Assembly: GCA_024543015.1 (NCBI GenBank)
Contig: JAMXCY010000048.1
Span: 1-7,033 of the forward strand
Length of the DNA stretch: 7,033 nt
Reading direction: 5' to 3'
Source of the DNA: Candidatus Omnitrophota bacterium
GTDB taxonomy: Bacteria > Omnitrophota > Gorgyraeia > JAFGHF01
The notes under the pieces were generated by a model. That model had not been told where the DNA came from and made no database searches. It saw only the letters and a list, made by a program, of their open reading frames with translations. The position numbers and the translations under genes are program-made. Of this stretch, positions 5,599 to 7,033 are shown one piece after another (position 1 is the stretch's first letter; each line of letters begins with the position of its first letter).

Positions 5599-6675
5599 AT
5601 GAATATATTGATAAAAATTTGGAAGCAATTAGTAAGAGCGTTCAATTATGTAATGGGTCTGTTTTCCAATGATATGGGTATTGATTTGGGAACAGCCACG
5701 ACCCTGGTCTTTGTTAAAGGAGAAGGCGTGGTTCTTTGTGAGCCTTCAGTGGTGGCTATCCAGAAGGGTTCTTCGCGCGTTTTGGCGGTAGGCGAAGAGG
5801 CCAAGAGGATGCTGGGGCGCACCCCCGGCAGCATCATAGCAATTAGGCCGATGAAAGACGGGGTAATCGCCGACTTTGAAGTTACTGAGAGCATGTTGCG
5901 CTACTTTATCAAAAAAGTCCACCACCGCAGAGTGTTAGTGCGCCCGCGGATGGTTATTGCTATCCCCTCAGGCATTACAGAGGTGGAGAAACGCGCAGTC
6001 AGAGATTCGGCAGAACACGCAGGCGCGCGAGAAGTATTTTTAGTAGAAGAGCCCATTGCTGCTGCTGTAGGCGTAGGATTGCCGATTCAGGAGCCAGCAG
6101 GAAATATGATTATTGATATCGGCGGCGGCACAACGGAAATGGCAGTTATCTCTTTAGCCGGTATTGTTTATTCTAAATGTATCAGAATCGGCGGCGATGA
6201 AATGGATGAAGCCATCATCGAGCACCTGAAGAAGACCTACAATCTGATGATCGGAGAAAGGACCGCCGAAGAGATAAAAATAAAGATTGGTTCGGCCTAT
6301 CCCTTAGATGAGGAGTCGAGCATGGAAGTAAGGGGCAGAGACCTGGTAGCGGGTTTACCTAAAGTGATCACTATTTCTTCAGAAGAGGTGAGAGAGGCAA
6401 TCTCTATACCGATCAATGCCATCGTAGAGGCAGCCAGGATTACGCTAGAGAGAACTCCGCCTGAGCTTTCCGCAGATTTAATCGAACGGGGTATCGTCTT
6501 AGCCGGAGGCGGTTCGCTTCTGCGCGGAATTGATAAATTGCTTTCGGAAGAGACCGGGCTTCCGGTTCATGTGGCTGAAGATCCGATAACTTCTGTGGCC
6601 TTAGGCACAGGTAAAGTCTTAGATGAGATCCATTATCTGAAGAAACTGCTTGTTCCTACAAAGGTGGATCTGTGA
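5599..6675 (+). CDS. mreB: Rod shape-determining actin homologue MreB
   Basis: MreB polymerises on the inner face of the cytoplasmic membrane and guides the elongation machinery of the cell wall. The 358 aa show the actin fold motifs: phosphate-1 loop MGIDLGTATT (26-35), NEPS-like CEPSVVAI (47-54), RPMKDGVIADFEVTE (83-97), PSGITEVEKRAV (123-134), VEEPIAAAVG (149-158), phosphate-2 IDIGGGTTEMAV (172-183), IRIGGDEMDEAI (196-207) and the adenosine motif VLAGGGSLLRGID (300-312). The protein begins with about 20 residues (NILIKIWKQLVRAFNYVMG) before the usual MGLFSND start. This segment looks amphipathic and could be a membrane-binding helix, a trait known in Gram-negative MreB in shorter form. The gene has its own promoter and overlaps mreC by four bases. 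MreB rather than a DnaK-like or FtsA protein is clear from motif spacing and the mreC neighbour. Confidence 0.98.
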   Translation: MNILIKIWKQLVRAFNYVMGLFSNDMGIDLGTATTLVFVKGEGVVLCEPSVVAIQKGSSRVLAVGEEAKRMLGRTPGSIIAIRPMKDGVIADFEVTESMLRYFIKKVHHRRVLVRPRMVIAIPSGITEVEKRAVRDSAEHAGAREVFLVEEPIAAAVGVGLPIQEPAGNMIIDIGGGTTEMAVISLAGIVYSKCIRIGGDEMDEAIIEHLKKTYNLMIGERTAEEIKIKIGSAYPLDEESSMEVRGRDLVAGLPKVITISSEEVREAISIPINAIVEAARITLERTPPELSADLIERGIVLAGGGSLLRGIDKLLSEETGLPVHVAEDPITSVALGTGKVLDEIHYLKKLLVPTKVDL

Positions 6676-7033
6676 GGTTAAGGTGGTTCAAAAACTTAAA
6701 CTCAAAATTACAACTTCTTATTTTGTCGACAGCAGTGCTTCTTTTGCTAATTTGCTATATACCGCTTTCTAAATACATAAAACCCGCAATATTATCTTTT
6801 CTCTATGCCCCCCTTAGATTCACAGAAGGCATATCTTCCAACGCACGTCAATTCTTTGCATTCCAGGATTTAATTGAAGAAAACAAAGGATTAAAAGCAA
6901 CGGTCAATAATCTAAGCGTTCAATTGCTTCAGTTTGAAGAAGTTTCTTTGGAGAATGAGCGTTTGCGTAACCTTTTATCTTTACCGCAACAAAAATCCTT
7001 GGAGACAGTTGCTGCTCAGGTGATCGGCAGGGA
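6672..7033 (+). CDS. mreC: Rod shape-determining protein MreC, N-terminal part (3' end outside the window)
   Basis: The frame opens at GTG 6672 in a GTGA overlap with the mreB stop and stays open for 120 codons to the window edge. MreC is a bitopic inner-membrane protein whose periplasmic part activates the PBP2-RodA wall synthase. Seen: a short basic N-terminus (RLRWFKN), one membrane helix at about 13-32 (LQLLILSTAVLLLLICYIPL), a region APLRFTEGISS, a coiled coil at about 62-103 (LIEENKGLK, LENERLRNLL), and the start of the beta domain with AAQVIGR at 114-120, the usual entry to 'V(I)GRD'. AAGGTG at 6661-6666 with a 5-base spacer serves the start, and coupling to mreB is likely. The missing part should contain the two beta-barrel domains. 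Order and motifs make the identification secure despite truncation. Confidence 0.93.
   Translation, partial: MRLRWFKNLNSKLQLLILSTAVLLLLICYIPLSKYIKPAILSFLYAPLRFTEGISSNARQFFAFQDLIEENKGLKATVNNLSVQLLQFEEVSLENERLRNLLSLPQQKSLETVAAQVIGR

Noticed and set aside
5653..5655. Alternative mreB start giving the standard MGLFSND N-terminus
   Set aside because: It lacks a good Shine-Dalgarno, whereas the ATG at 5599 has a strong one right after the promoter; kept as a possible secondary start only.
1..7033. Mobile element, phage island, CRISPR array, toxin-antitoxin or defence system
   Set aside because: No transposase, integrase, direct repeat arrays, terminal repeats or small paired genes are seen; every gene but one fits a core housekeeping family.

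Overview
The window reads as ordinary chromosomal DNA of a bacterium. It is gene-dense and moderately AT-rich, and every gene lies on the + strand. I see no mobile elements, phage genes, CRISPR repeats, tRNA or rRNA genes. No stretch over 300 bases lacks a gene; the longest gaps are about 69 and 63 bases, and each holds a recognisable promoter. All gene names come from protein motifs read by eye. The gene order (ileS, a TraR/DksA-type zinc-finger gene, lspA, lgt, an rlu gene, a coiled-coil membrane protein gene, aroA, mreB, mreC) suggests an uncultured rod-shaped or elongated lineage, perhaps Omnitrophota or a neighbour such as Elusimicrobiota or another PVC-related group. That placement is a low-confidence impression from gene order and protein style; no sequence here proves it.

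Left block (1-3391) is one tightly packed unit. It holds the 3' end of isoleucyl-tRNA synthetase, a 123-aa TraR/DksA-family protein, prolipoprotein signal peptidase (LspA), prolipoprotein diacylglyceryl transferase (Lgt) and an RluA/RluD-family 23S rRNA pseudouridine synthase. Genes overlap by 8 and 43 bases or are separated by 2-9 bases, so translational coupling is likely. The block joins translation (IleS, Rlu), probable transcription control (TraR/DksA) and lipoprotein maturation (Lgt adds diacylglycerol, LspA then cleaves the signal peptide). It ends in a hairpin with a T-rich tail that overlaps a promoter.

Middle block (about 3399-5535) starts from an extended -10 promoter. It holds a 245-aa protein I cannot name (membrane anchor, long coiled coil, C-terminal beta-type domain), followed by aroA, the EPSP synthase of the shikimate pathway.

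Right block (from about 5540) starts from a near-consensus promoter with a perfect -35 box and a 17-base spacer. It drives mreB, the actin-like cell-shape protein, whose stop overlaps the GTG start of mreC; mreC runs off the window. The unit probably continues into mreD, a class B PBP and rodA, which cannot be seen here.

Most of the window is housekeeping. The best candidate for undescribed biology is the 245-aa coiled-coil protein, whose layout (membrane helix, coiled coil, small beta domain with a 'LGxKDGVxxGD'-like motif) parallels that of MreC encoded about 2.5 kb downstream.
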